Below are positions 55,037-64,000 of a stretch of DNA of 64,000 bases, piece after piece. Both the position numbers and the translations under genes were made by a program. Origin of the DNA: Lolium rigidum (taxonomy: Eukaryota; Streptophyta; Magnoliopsida; Poales; Poaceae). The notes below the pieces were generated by a model. It had not been told where the DNA came from and did no database searches. It worked only from the letters and a program-made list of their open reading frames with translations. The stretch covers positions 227,500,043 to 227,564,042 of the forward strand of contig NC_061510.1 in the NCBI RefSeq assembly GCF_022539505.1, given 5' to 3'. Each line of letters starts with the position of its first letter. Positions within the stretch are counted from its first letter, which is position 1.

Positions 55037-57905
55037 CTATGCGTTGACATTCGGGTGTCGCAGCTCAGCGCTGGCTGAATTAGCACAACAACAGCAGATC
55101 AATAATCCAAATCTTTGAACTTTGCAAAACAAAATAAAAAACAGTACGAATATCAACAAGAAAAATGCTCAAGAAAATATAATGTGCAGAAATTATGTAA
55201 TACTGTCAGATACAACCTGAATTTTCCTCACAGGTTCTACCAGAAAATTAGTATCTTCTCCACAAGGGCGAAATGAGATGACAGAACAGATTTGTTTTTC
55301 TAGGTTCCATAACTCCTAATAGCATTAAATTATACGAAATAATGAACTGAATTATTTGAATCAAGGACAGTAGTGCAGATATATATATGTGACTTATAAA
55401 AAAAAATATTAACAACCTTTCCAAGCATGTGTACAGAGACTGGTAAATATACAGGGCACCTACTCTTTACCTGAACAATCAGATTGGCACTCTGCTAAAA
55501 TAAGACTCCACAAATCTAAACCAACATCATTTTGCATAACCAATTCAAGCCTACCAATATGTATCTCTCGGCCCTCTAGAAAAAGATCAGAGGAAGCAGA
55601 TCAACGATCCAACTCTAACAGTTTTGCTGAGATAGAAGAGAAACCCAAGTATACAGCTCATGGACAAATCCTAAAACCATATTATGTGCGTAAACTAGCT
55701 TTTTTTTACTTAGAACTGTACGATAGAACCTGAATTTTATTGCAGGTTATTCAGCAAAAGTAAGAGTGGGCTAACATTAAACAGATATCACCAAGTCGTC
55801 TGTCAGTTTGAAACAGAGATGACTCAACTCTTTTGGCTTTTTTAGTTCGATTAACTTTACAAGGTTTACACAAGAAATATTGTTTACCAGTGGAAAATAG
55901 TACCAAATGGAGGAACTGATTTATCTAAATCAAGATATTAGTAGTATGAAACCAAGTGCGACTGCAAACATGTGGCTTATAAATAACCAGCTAGCTACAA
56001 AGAATTATAATCCACAAGTCAATGCAAATACTTATTGTTTCTATTCAACTATTTTACTTATCTGCAAGACTACAGTAATAGTAGCAGATTAGCAACAGTT
56101 TCAGGCCACCGCTGTTTCAGTAAACTATCTATCAGACTACAACTGTTTCAGTCAATTGCTTTCTCAAGAACAAGTAAAATCCCATTCGAAATCTAAACCA
56201 ACATCATTTTGCATAAAGAATTTAAGACTACCAATATGTATCTGTCTGCCTCTCGCCCAAAGAAAGATAAGAGGAAGCAGATCAACGATTAGGGCTGCAA
56301 GCAGGGCGGGATGCAGGACAGGAAGCGGGACGCCGTTTGCACCCCTGTCAACGATCCAAATCTAATAGTTTTGCAGAGATAGAAGACAAAACCAAGTATA
56401 CAGCTCATGGGCAAATCCTAAAACCATATTATGTGTGTAAACTAGCTTCTACTTGGTGATGTACGATAGAACCTGAAATTTGTTCACGGTACTTCTCTGC
56501 AAGACTAGAATAGTTTGAGGCATGTCCCAAGTTGTAAGAGTAGAAAGGTTAGCAACAATTTCAGGCGACAGCTATTTCAGTAAACTGTCTGTCAGACTAG
56601 AACAGTTTCAGTCTCAGCTGTTTTTGTTCAAGCACAAGATAATTAGCATCTCGTTCCGAAATACTATCAAGACTACCAACATGTACTCATCATTGTGCAG
56701 CAGAACAGATCGAATCAAGACTAGCAGCATGCATTTGTTGCCAAAAGGCGATGAGTAGGGAGTTGGGGACATAGAGAGAGGGTCTCACCTGGTGTCCCGT
56801 CCATGATGAGGACGATCTGGAATGAATCGCCATAGTGGGGTAGGTTGACGACGAGTGGGGTGAGCCTCCCGTGGCGTCCCGCTCGGACGCACATGATGAG
56901 GTCGGCGGCGGCGACGGGGGCGACGTGGTCGTCCTTGGCCAGCTCGTCCCTCAGAAGGCCCCGCAGACGGTGCACGGACCTCCCCGTGAAATGGAGCGCG
57001 TACCAGACCTCCTCGAGCTCGGGGTAGTCTCCGTCGTCGTCTGCCCGTACGTATCGAATCGTCCGAATCGATGCCGGCGAAAACCCGAGCCAGACCGAGA
57101 GGTCTCCCGGGTGGCGGTCCTGATCGATGTTGAGTCGCGCGCGAAAGAAGCACGGTTATGTTGAGGAGATGAAAGAAGCCAACACAAATGCGATCGAGAA
57201 TTGGAAATGGAAACCCAAGAAGAAGTTCTTGCTTCCAATCGAGAAGCGCAAATTAGGCCAGAACAGACGCACGAACTCGGATGAAATTGACACATGGAGC
57301 AAGCAGTCCACGCACGCAGCTAAACTCGGATGAAGATGGATTGACGGCAGCTAAACTGGGATGCAATTCGAGAAGCGGGCGGGCGAACTCACCCTGGCGG
57401 TGGGAGGTGGAAGTGCAGGCATGCCCTGCATGGCGGGGATGGGCTCGACCACCCAGTGCATCATGGTGGTGATGTTTTGGGGGTCGTCGACGCTGACGCC
57501 CTTGATCCAGCGCTGGATCTTCCCGTTGGCGCGGAGGTAGCGGTGGCCGCGGCGGACTTGGCGGAGCAGGACGTCGTCCTCAGCCGCCCCTGGCGGGATG
57601 ACGGCCTGCCACCTGATGGCCTCCATCGGGTCCTGGTCGTAGTTTTGCAGCACGACGCGGTAGCCGCAGAGGTGGAGGGGCGCGCGGTCGTCGGTGGCGG
57701 CGAGGTAGCGGCCGTAGGCGGCGCTGTGGAGGAGCACGTACTCGACGCCGTCGATGCCGACGTGGCGGTGCACCGCCCACGCCGCCTTGAGCGACGCGCG
57801 GCCCTCGCGGAGGCGGACGCTCTCCCCGTCGCCTCTGGCGTAGAGGTACTTGCCGCGGACGCGGCTCCGCAGCCACACGTGCTGCCCGTCCTGGAACTGG
57901 TCCAT
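55037..57905 (-). CDS. DUF569 (fascin/beta-trefoil-like) domain protein
   Basis: Three exons on the minus strand: 57905-57393, 57119-56789 and 55074-55037, joined by GT-AG introns in consistent phase (513 + 331 + 38 nt, 293 residues). Exon 1 codes the N-terminal DUF569 unit (MDQFQDGQHVWLRSRVRGKY, LLHSAAYGRYLAATDDRAP, ITTMMHWVVEPIPAM). Exon 2 codes the second unit (IRTIRYVRADDDGDYPELEE, LIMCVRAGRHGRLTPLVV). The last exon adds ASAELRHPNVNA and the stop. The family is plant-specific with a predicted actin-crosslinking-like beta-trefoil fold; its biochemical role is not established. TATA-like ttaaatact lies about 120 bp upstream of the ATG. All parts look intact. The 1.7-kb second intron contains a segmental duplication and a MITE. 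Confidence 0.92.
55508..55735 (+). repeat. Intron segment, copy A (empty site)
   Basis: Starts acaaatctaaaccaacatca and runs through gaagcagatcaacgatccaa to gtacgatagaacctgaattt. It matches copy B at 56168-56475 throughout, except that it lacks the 58-bp hAT insertion plus one target-duplication copy. Confidence 0.85.
56168..56475 (+). repeat. Intron segment, copy B (filled site)
   Basis: Matches copy A with scattered differences (for example caaatctaatagttttgcagag against caactctaacagttttgctgag). It contains the 58-bp MITE. A further partial duplication links 56090-56170 with 56549-56640 (ctgtttcagtaaactatct / ctatttcagtaaactgtct). Confidence 0.85.
56290..56347. mobile_element. 58-bp hAT-type MITE with 8-bp target duplication
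   Basis: The insert starts tagggctgcaagc and ends gtttgcacccctg, whose reverse complement is caggggtgcaaac, so the terminal inverted repeats match at most positions and fit hAT termini. It is flanked by tcaacgat on both sides (56282-56289 and 56348-56355), the 8-bp duplication typical of hAT. Copy A has a single tcaacgat at the equivalent place. Confidence 0.9.
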
Positions 57906-58022
57906 AGCTCGCCGCCGGTGGGCTGCTGGAGAGAGCAGAGGCGGTGGAGGAGAGAGGTGGTTTGTTGGCGCTCAGGCGAGGCGGTGTCCGTTGAGACGGT
58001 TACGCTCGGGCGCCGCGGCCCC

Positions 58023-58034
58023 GAGTATTTAAGG
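58023..58034 (-). promoter_or_regulatory. TATA-like box of the DUF569 gene
   Basis: On the minus strand the word ccttaaatactc lies 118-129 bp upstream of the ATG at 57905, in otherwise GC-rich sequence. Confidence 0.55.
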
Positions 58035-58035
58035 A

Positions 58036-58585
58036 TGCCATCGCCGTCCTCGCTTTGGGCACCAGATGGGCTTGCGGGCCGTTTTTCTCGGCCCGGCCCA
58101 AAAGCCCGGTCACGGCGGCGCTTCCCCCTCCATGAGCCTCTCTATTCCACAACCAAAGGCCCACAACAATTACCTTCTCTCCCAACACACACACGCGCAG
58201 CGGCGGTGGCGGCCGGCAGCGCCGGTCCTCCCCTTTCCCGGCCAGGCGGCGAGAGTCTCCTTCCCGTGCACCGGCGCGACGGCGCGGAGCCGAAACGTCC
58301 GGAGGCACTGCTCCTTCTCCTTGCTCTGCCCCGCCGAGCCGCACGGCGGACGTACGCCGCCCACGCCCGCCCGGCAGGCGGCAGCATCGAGCGTGCGGCG
58401 AGGGGCGAGCTTTCCACCATCAGATCCAGCGCGCGAGACTGGTGTGCGTGCTCTCGCTTCTTGTGGCTTGCCTCTACAAGGCCTGCCGTGCGTGGGCATA
58501 TGCTTTTGTTGTCCTGTGCTCGCTCTCTTGCTGAATGCTGCGTATGTGGCTGTGGATGTTGCTAGCCTGTGCCCCGCCTGAATGC
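58036..58585. other. GC-rich upstream region, no gene recognised
   Basis: Several long open frames on both strands arise from GC richness; none has a domain or conserved codon pattern. Probably the promoter of the DUF569 gene and unrelated GC-rich DNA. Confidence 0.45.
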
Positions 58586-58939
58586 GGGCGATTTCTTTTG
58601 GTATGCAGAAGCTAGCTTATAGAAAATGGTGAGAAAAAACTGTGGTGGGAAGAAGCTCCTAGAAGCAAGTTTTTCCTATTTTTTTGAGCTTCTAGGAATT
58701 TTGCTTATTTGAGGTGTTGAGTTGTGAAATGCCTGTAATGTCCTTAAAATGGATATGTGTTCGAAATAACTTATAATACCATAGATATGGTCCGTTTTAG
58801 TGAAAAATCAGCTATAAATGAATGAAGAAAATTAAGGAAAGTCTAATAATAATGAGAATACGGTGTCGTAGTATAATTTAGTACTTTCCAAAATAAAACA
58901 AATGTCATAGTGTATTCATAACTACAATAAAAGAACATC

Positions 58940-60174
58940 TCACGCAACTAAACTCTCAGCAATGTTCTTACGTAGTTGAGCCATGGCGCCATCAGCAGAA
59001 GAGGAAGTGTGTCCGCTGGTAAAAGATGCGCTATCCTCATGGATATATGAGGCCCGCTCGATCCTGTCGAAATGGGCATCATGTAGCTTACTGTCGCGAA
59101 TGAAGTTGTGCAAACACATGCATGCGGTGATGATCTTCGTTTGCGTCAGAGGATCGTGGAAATGTGGTATGGAAAGAAGAATGCGCCACTTCATTTTTAG
59201 AACACCAAATGCTCTTTCAATTGCATTTCGTAAACATGAATGAAGATGGTTGAATTTTTCCTCCATATTCTGTGGAGGTGCTCCTTGGAAGTCTGGAACA
59301 TGGTACCGTTGCTCTTTGAATGGAGCAAGATAACCAGTTCTATTTGGATATCCAGAGTCGACAAGATAGTATTTTCCTGCATGTTGAAGTGATGTCAAAA
59401 CTTCCAATCAATTATTCACAACATAATATTTCTTGTATATACTTCATATGTGATGGCATTACCATGAGGAGGGTGCGGATAATTGGCGAACCTAGGCCGA
59501 GCATCAGTCCATACACGAGTATCATGAACAGATCCAGGTCATCCAGAACAAGCAAATGTAAACCTCAAGTCAAAATCGCAGATTGCTACGACATTCTGAC
59601 TTGTATAACCTTTCCTATTAGTGTACTTTATCTTGTCCTTCTCAGCAACTATGACAGGAATGTGTGTTCCATCTATTGCTCCAATGGCATCTTTGAAATG
59701 TGGCCAGAATCTAGGTTTTTTAAGTTTGTCATGAACTTGGGAGAAAGTGGGATCATTTGGTCTAATGTAATCACCAGCCATACGATCCACACAGTCTAAC
59801 ACATCATGAAACTTTTTGCTAACAGTAGAAACACTGCGCTCAAAACGGTCGGCAGCTTGACTATTAGACTCGGGTGCCCCCAACATCCAGAGAAAAAGAG
59901 CTAGTGACTCTTTATCGGACATCCGTGAAGTGGACTTGAGGCCATAGTGATCAACAAGAGTGTCATGCAACATGGTAAACACTGACCTTCTCATCCGAAA
60001 AGCTTTGTAGAATTTTCTTGGATCATTCATCCTCTCCTCAACCCACTGTATCCCTGTGATCAAAGGCATTCTTCTAGCTGCATATGGAACCTTCTCACTC
60101 TCTTCTGCAATACAAGCAGCAATCATGCAGCACATATCCAATTCATCATCAGAATCATCAGTAGAGGAATTCGT
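58940..60174 (-). pseudogene. PIF/Harbinger DDE transposase with one internal stop
   Basis: Exon 60174-59463 joins exon 59376-58940 by a GT-AG intron in phase. Catalytic residues: D in GAIDGTHIPV, D in PGSVHDTRVW, E in NAIERAFGVLKMKWRIL. Also visible are the helical N-terminal part (RRSVFTMLHDTLVDHY, TSRMSDKESLALFLWML) and the C-terminal CMCLHNFIRDSKLH. One TGA (59539-59541) replaces the tryptophan codon expected in ACSGWPGSVHD. A first exon before the acceptor at 60175 is expected but not found. Otherwise no lesion is visible. Confidence 0.9.
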
Positions 60175-60203
60175 CTGTAGTTAAACAACAATAAATGAGA
60201 TAC

Positions 60204-60380
60204 TCGTTCAAAGCAAATAGCAAATACATGTTTCTGGGAGAAAGCAAATAGCAAATACATGTTCCTGGGAGATTCTAGTTCAAAGCAAATACATGTTCCT
60301 GGGAGATTCTAGTGCAAAGCAAATAACAAGTACATGTTCCAGGGAGATTCTAGTGCAAAGCAAATAACAAATAATACATC
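60204..60380. repeat. Minisatellite of about 40 bp between the two Harbinger genes
   Basis: About five units built from caaagcaaataacaagtaca, tgttcctgggag and attctagtg stand head to tail, with truncated units at the left. Lies upstream of the transposase gene, where its first exon or promoter should be. Confidence 0.8.
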
Positions 60381-60421
60381 ACGGTACAAGCATGGCAAAT
60401 TCAATTTCAAAGCATACAAAA

Positions 60422-61660
60422 CTACTTCTTGTTGTGATGCTCCCAGGTCATCCTTATCCAATCAAGCCTCTGGCTAGGCGTTGCATCCTCCTCCAAACAA
60501 GTGAATACATCACGGTACTGCTGTATAATGAAAAGTTGAGTAGCATAGAAATACTCGTCACTCCCGGGCTTCGCTCCATCGTTAGCGATTAAGGCAACCA
60601 TCCTCCTAATCTCCTGCCTAGCTGGATCGACACCATGATCCGAAGATGACACAGAATTCCTACTCTTCTCCTCCTTCGACTTCGCCTTCTTTTCCATTAT
60701 ATCCATCATACGGTCCAACCTGGAAACACTGCCAGAACTCATCTTTGATGCTGCTGAGGGGCTGGGCGAGTAAGGGCATCTCTTATTCTTCTTTCCCGGT
60801 GCACGCAAAGGTGTAACAAGAGGATCTTCTTCTTCACCTTCACACCCTGAGCCTTCAACCTCCTCAATGTTGATCCTACTCTGGGAGGCTTCAGCTTCAG
60901 AAGCTCGAACATGAGATGATGGAGGCACCCTAGCTGTCACATTGGTCACAACATTCTTGTCAAAAATTGTGTACAAGTCCTGCTCATCTTGCAATGGGGC
61001 TATCCGAAACTTGGCAGCCTCTGGACACATCTGCATAGGGACCATCATTAGAGCATATCAAAGGAACAACTTAAGCCATACATATGAAGCATATCAGTAG
61101 AGCATATCATTACCTGTATCTCAAGTGCCCACCAATCATCACTAGCATCAATGGTATGAGTGACAGGATCCCTTCCTAGACCAGAAGCATGTTGGAGCAA
61201 ACCCTTCCAAATAGTGTAATCCTTTTTAAGTGTTTCCCATCTATTTTTCATTTGCTTTTTATCATACTGTCTCTTTGTGCGCGTGTTGAAGTTTGTAACT
61301 AAATTGGCGTAACCATTTGCATTCAAAACTTGCACTGGACGATTATTTTTGTTCACTTGTTCGATGCAGCAATCAAGAAAAACACGGTGAGCAACGGGAT
61401 CCCAGCTTGCTTTCACATGTTTCGGCTTTCCAATCTAGATGCACAACAACATCAGTACATCATACTGATCAGAATTGATGTGCAGCAACGCAACATATCA
61501 CGAAATTAAAACTATAACTACCAGAACCATGAACATGTACAGAATAACCAGAACTAGCACATCAATAAACACGTACATGGACAGAAATTGGAAGATTTGC
61601 TGATGTACATGGTCTGAAATTGGAAGGGTAGAGCCTTACCGTGGGCATAGGGGTTGCCAT
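60422..61660 (-). CDS. Harbinger ORF1, SANT/Myb-like DNA-binding protein
   Basis: Three exons: 61660-61640 (MATPMPT), 61434-61114 and 61030-60422, all with GT-AG borders and matching phase, 951 nt or 316 residues. The Myb/SANT-like domain (about residues 12-110) reads KASWDPVAHRVFLDCCIEQV, YDKKQMKNRWETLKKDYTIW and GLGRDPVTHTIDASDDWW. A low-complexity acidic and serine-rich linker follows, then a helical C-terminus (YFYATQLFIIQQYRDVFTCL). In PIF/Harbinger elements ORF1 binds the element ends and helps the transposase into the nucleus. No stop or shift is seen, so this gene may still be functional. Confidence 0.88.
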
Positions 61661-61734
61661 CGAGTTGGCCGAGCTTTCAACCGGCGGCAGCGGCAGATCG
61701 GTGTGGTCCTGTCCGTGCTGCGGGAGATGAACCC

Positions 61735-61995
61735 GACGCGAGAAGTGGAGCGGCGGCGGGGCGGCGGCGAGCGGCGACTGGCGGCTGGGCGTCGGGCCGG
61801 TGATGGTGTACTGGCAGCGGGGCATCGGGCCGGTGGTGCTGGACTGACGGCGGGGCTTCGGGCCAGCGGCGAGCGGCGGGGCGTCGGGCCGGTGGTGGAT
61901 CAGCGGCGGGCGTCGGGCCGGTGGTGGACTGGCGGAGGAGCCGGTGGTGGTGGACTGGCGGCGGGGCGTCGGGCCGGCGACGAGCGGCGGGGAGC
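61735..61995. repeat. GC-rich short repeat upstream of Harbinger ORF1
   Basis: Recurrent words ggcgtcgggccggtggtgg and gcgagcggcggggc occur about eight times, creating open frames on both strands. It lies in the leader/promoter of ORF1. Confidence 0.65.
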
Positions 61996-62235
61996 GGCGA
62001 CTCTGCTCGATGGGGATTTTGCTCGATGGGGAGATAAGGTACGTTCTTTTTTTTCGTTCTATAATCTTTTTTGACCGGCAGCCACTACGGAGTGGCATTC
62101 TCTGTAAAATGGTCCGAACTTGAGGTGCAGGTTCGAGTACCGGTTCGCCTCCCTCAACCAGAAGCTCGGGAAACAGGTCTCCAGGAGTTTCTCAATTTGC
62201 ACTTGGGGCTAGCTTCTCGGTCCAAATAAGCTATA

Positions 62236-62374
62236 CATAAGCTGGACAGTTCTTTTGGGCTTCACTTGTTTGGCACCTAGAAGCAGGGTTATAAGCCCAA
62301 AAGCATGTACTTCTGTGCCTAGTGTGGTTGCTGCTGGTACGTTGTGGTAATGTGGTGTGCTAGTGTTTATTGTT
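62236..62374. other. Short spacer between Harbinger and the LTR
   Basis: Contains a second set of words like the Harbinger termini (gggcttcacttgtttggcacctagaagc, split here as gggcttcacttgtttggc and acctagaagc), so the true end of the element may lie in it. Confidence 0.35.
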
Positions 62375-63904
62375 TGATATGTCTCCAACGTACCTATAAT
62401 TTCTGATGTTCCATGCTTGTTTTATGACAATACTTACATGTTTTGCTTGCACTTTATAATGTTTTTATGCATTTTCCAGAACTAACCTATTAGCGAGATG
62501 CCGAAGGGCCAGTTGCTGTTTTCGTTGTTTTTGGTTCCGGAAAGGCTGTTCGGGCAATATTCTCGAATTCGACGAAACGAAGACCCAACATCTTATTTTT
62601 CCCGGAACCTTCCGAGAAAGTCAAAGGGGACCGAGAGGGGTGCCCCGGGGGCCCCACACGTGTGGCCGGCGCGGCCCAGGAGGGGGCGCGCCGCCCTAGT
62701 GTGAGGTGGCCCCGTGGCCCCTCCGACTCCGACTCTTCGCCTATTTAAGCCCTGGAGACCTAAAAACGCGAGACGAATTGACGAAACTCCATAAAGACTC
62801 CAGGGGCGCCGCCACCATCGCGAAACTCCGTTTCGGGGGACAGAAGTCTCTCGTTCCGGCACCTCGCCGGGAAGGGGAAGTGCCCCCGGAAGCCATCTCC
62901 ATCAACGCCACCGCCTCCATCATGCTCCGTGAGTAGTTCCCCCATGGACTACGGGTTCTAGCTGTAGCTAGTTGGTATTCTCTTCCCCATGTACTTCAAT
63001 ACAATGATCTCATGAGCTGCCTTACATGATTGAGATTCATCTGATGTAATCGGTGTTGTGTTTGTCGGGATCCGATGGATTGTTACATTATGATTGTCTA
63101 TCTACAAAGTTTATGAAGTTATTGTTGCTGCAATCTTGTTATGTTTAATACTTGTCACTAGGGCCCGAGTGGCATGATCTTAGATTTAAGCTCTATACTT
63201 ATTGCTTAGATTGTATCTACAAGTTGTATGCACATGTCTATGTCCGGAACCAAAGGCCCCAAAGTGATAGAAATTGGGACAACTGGAGGGGAAGGCTTAG
63301 ATATGAGGATCACATGTTTTCACGGAGTGTTAATGCTTTGCTCCGGTGCTCTATTAAAAGGAGTGCCTTAATTTCCGATAGATTCCCTAGAGGCCCGGCT
63401 GCCACCGGCTGGTAGGACAAAAGATGTTGTACAAGTTTCTCATTGCGAGCACGTATGACTATATATGGAAAACATGCCTACATGATTAATGATCTTGATG
63501 TTCTGTCTTAATGCTATTTCAATCCTATCAATTGCCATACTGTAATTTGTTCACCCAACACTTGTTATTGGAGAGTTACCACTAGTGTAGATAGCTGGGA
63601 ACCCCGGTCCATCTTTCATCATCATATACTCGTTCTACATGACATTGGAAGTAGTATCAACTATTTTCCGGTGCCATTGCTCTCATATTATCATTATTGC
63701 TGTCTGTGTTACTATTACTATTGCTCTCATATCACTGCTACTTTCACATCACCCCTGTTACTAGTGCTTTTCCAGTGCAGCTGAATTGACAACTCGGTTG
63801 TTAAGGCTTATAAGTATTCTTTACCTCCCCTTGTGTCGAATCAATAAATTTGGGTTTTACTTCCCTCGAAGACCGTTGCGATCCCCTATACTTGTGGGTT
63901 ATCA
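62375..63904 (+). repeat. 5' LTR, Athila-like family (copy 2)
   Basis: 1530 bp from tgatatgtctccaacg to gggttatca. It aligns with the LTR at 49968-51499 over its whole length with scattered substitutions and small indels. A TATA-like ctatttaag lies near 62739. It is followed by a primer-binding site, so it is the 5' LTR of an element that continues past the window. Confidence 0.93.
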
Positions 63905-63916
63905 AGACTATTTTCA

Positions 63917-63934
63917 CGGCGCCGTTGCCGGGGA
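63917..63934 (+). other. Primer-binding site of the second Athila-like element
   Basis: cggcgccgttgccgggga follows the LTR after a 12-base spacer (agactattttca). Except for the first base it matches the site in related grass elements thought to use aspartate tRNA. The remaining 66 bases are untranslated internal sequence. Confidence 0.75.
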
Positions 63935-64000
63935 GGCATAGCTCTACTCATAAGTTCACCTGGGGAGTACACTCTACCTCTCTCTCTATTTTATTTTATT

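Larger units (their letters stand above)
58586..62235 (-). mobile_element. PIF/Harbinger DNA transposon, nearly complete
   Basis: Contains the two genes of this superfamily on the minus strand, a SANT/Myb-like ORF1 (61660-60422) and a DDE transposase (60174-58940). Near the left edge ttggtatgcagaagctagc (58598-58616) is mirrored near the right edge by gctagcttctcggtccaa (62209-62226), a likely terminal inverted repeat core. The precise ends and the 3-bp target duplication could not be settled because the termini have diverged. Confidence 0.75.

Noticed and set aside
54975..55042. Plus-strand peptide MSEVAKFLKRQTVRTPALIF
   Set aside because: Overlaps the antisense of the DUF569 3' UTR and last exon; no splice site or continuation supports a gene.
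57456..58565. Plus-strand frame of 369 codons
   Set aside because: Antisense to DUF569 exon 1 and its promoter; open because of GC richness, with no domain.
61703..62074. Glycine/arginine-rich frame of 123 codons
   Set aside because: Translation of the GC-rich short repeat upstream of Harbinger ORF1.

Overview
Plant nuclear DNA, almost certainly from a Pooideae grass (Triticeae or Poeae/Aveneae type). The case rests on spliced GT-AG genes, nested LTR retrotransposons of Tat, Athila-like, chromovirus and Copia type, CACTA elements with CACTA termini, and Stowaway- and hAT-type MITEs. There is no bacterial or phage signal. Two 100-base runs of N (11844-11943 and 46995-47094) are assembly gaps, both at repeat boundaries. 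All calls come from reading the sequence; no database search was run.

Host genes are few. At 2223-3122 (+) is a proline-rich, very cysteine-rich secreted protein with internal repeats. At 32709-34406 (+) is a small two-exon membrane protein broken by a 14-bp tandem duplication. At 35097-36449 (-) is a four-exon AlkB-like Fe(II)/2-oxoglutarate dioxygenase with a 29-nt micro-exon. At 55037-57905 (-) is a three-exon DUF569 gene with a 38-nt last exon. A decayed multi-exon gene on the minus strand occupies about 4.4-7.5 kb.

The rest is mobile and repeated DNA. 8.3-11.8 kb: one long Gypsy-type LTR with an internal 469-bp duplication. 11.9-19.4 kb: a Tat-lineage Gypsy element (minus strand, dual RNase H, several stops) inserted in an older LTR (19.4-19.8 kb). 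19.8-21.1 kb: a tandem array with a period of about 107 bp. 22.856-31.304 kb: a complete non-autonomous CACTA element with a perfect 3-bp target duplication. It carries a second block of the 107-bp repeat, a broken copy of a CASP-like gene exon, a tRNA-like segment and a truncated Copia element. About 36.8-46.8 kb: a Mutator-like element with a ULP1-type cysteine protease gene (+) facing a degenerate FAR1/MULE transposase gene (-). 46.8 kb: the left end of a second CACTA. 47.1-51.5 kb: the 3' part and 3' LTR of an Athila-like element. About 58.6-62.2 kb: a PIF/Harbinger element with an intact SANT/Myb-like gene and a transposase gene carrying one internal stop. 62.4-64.0 kb: the 5' LTR and primer-binding site of a second Athila-like element.

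The most informative items are the ULP1 plus FAR1 transposon, the CACTA and its shared satellite, a 58-bp hAT MITE whose empty site is kept in a duplicated intron segment next to it, and the 14-bp frameshifting duplication in the membrane-protein gene.
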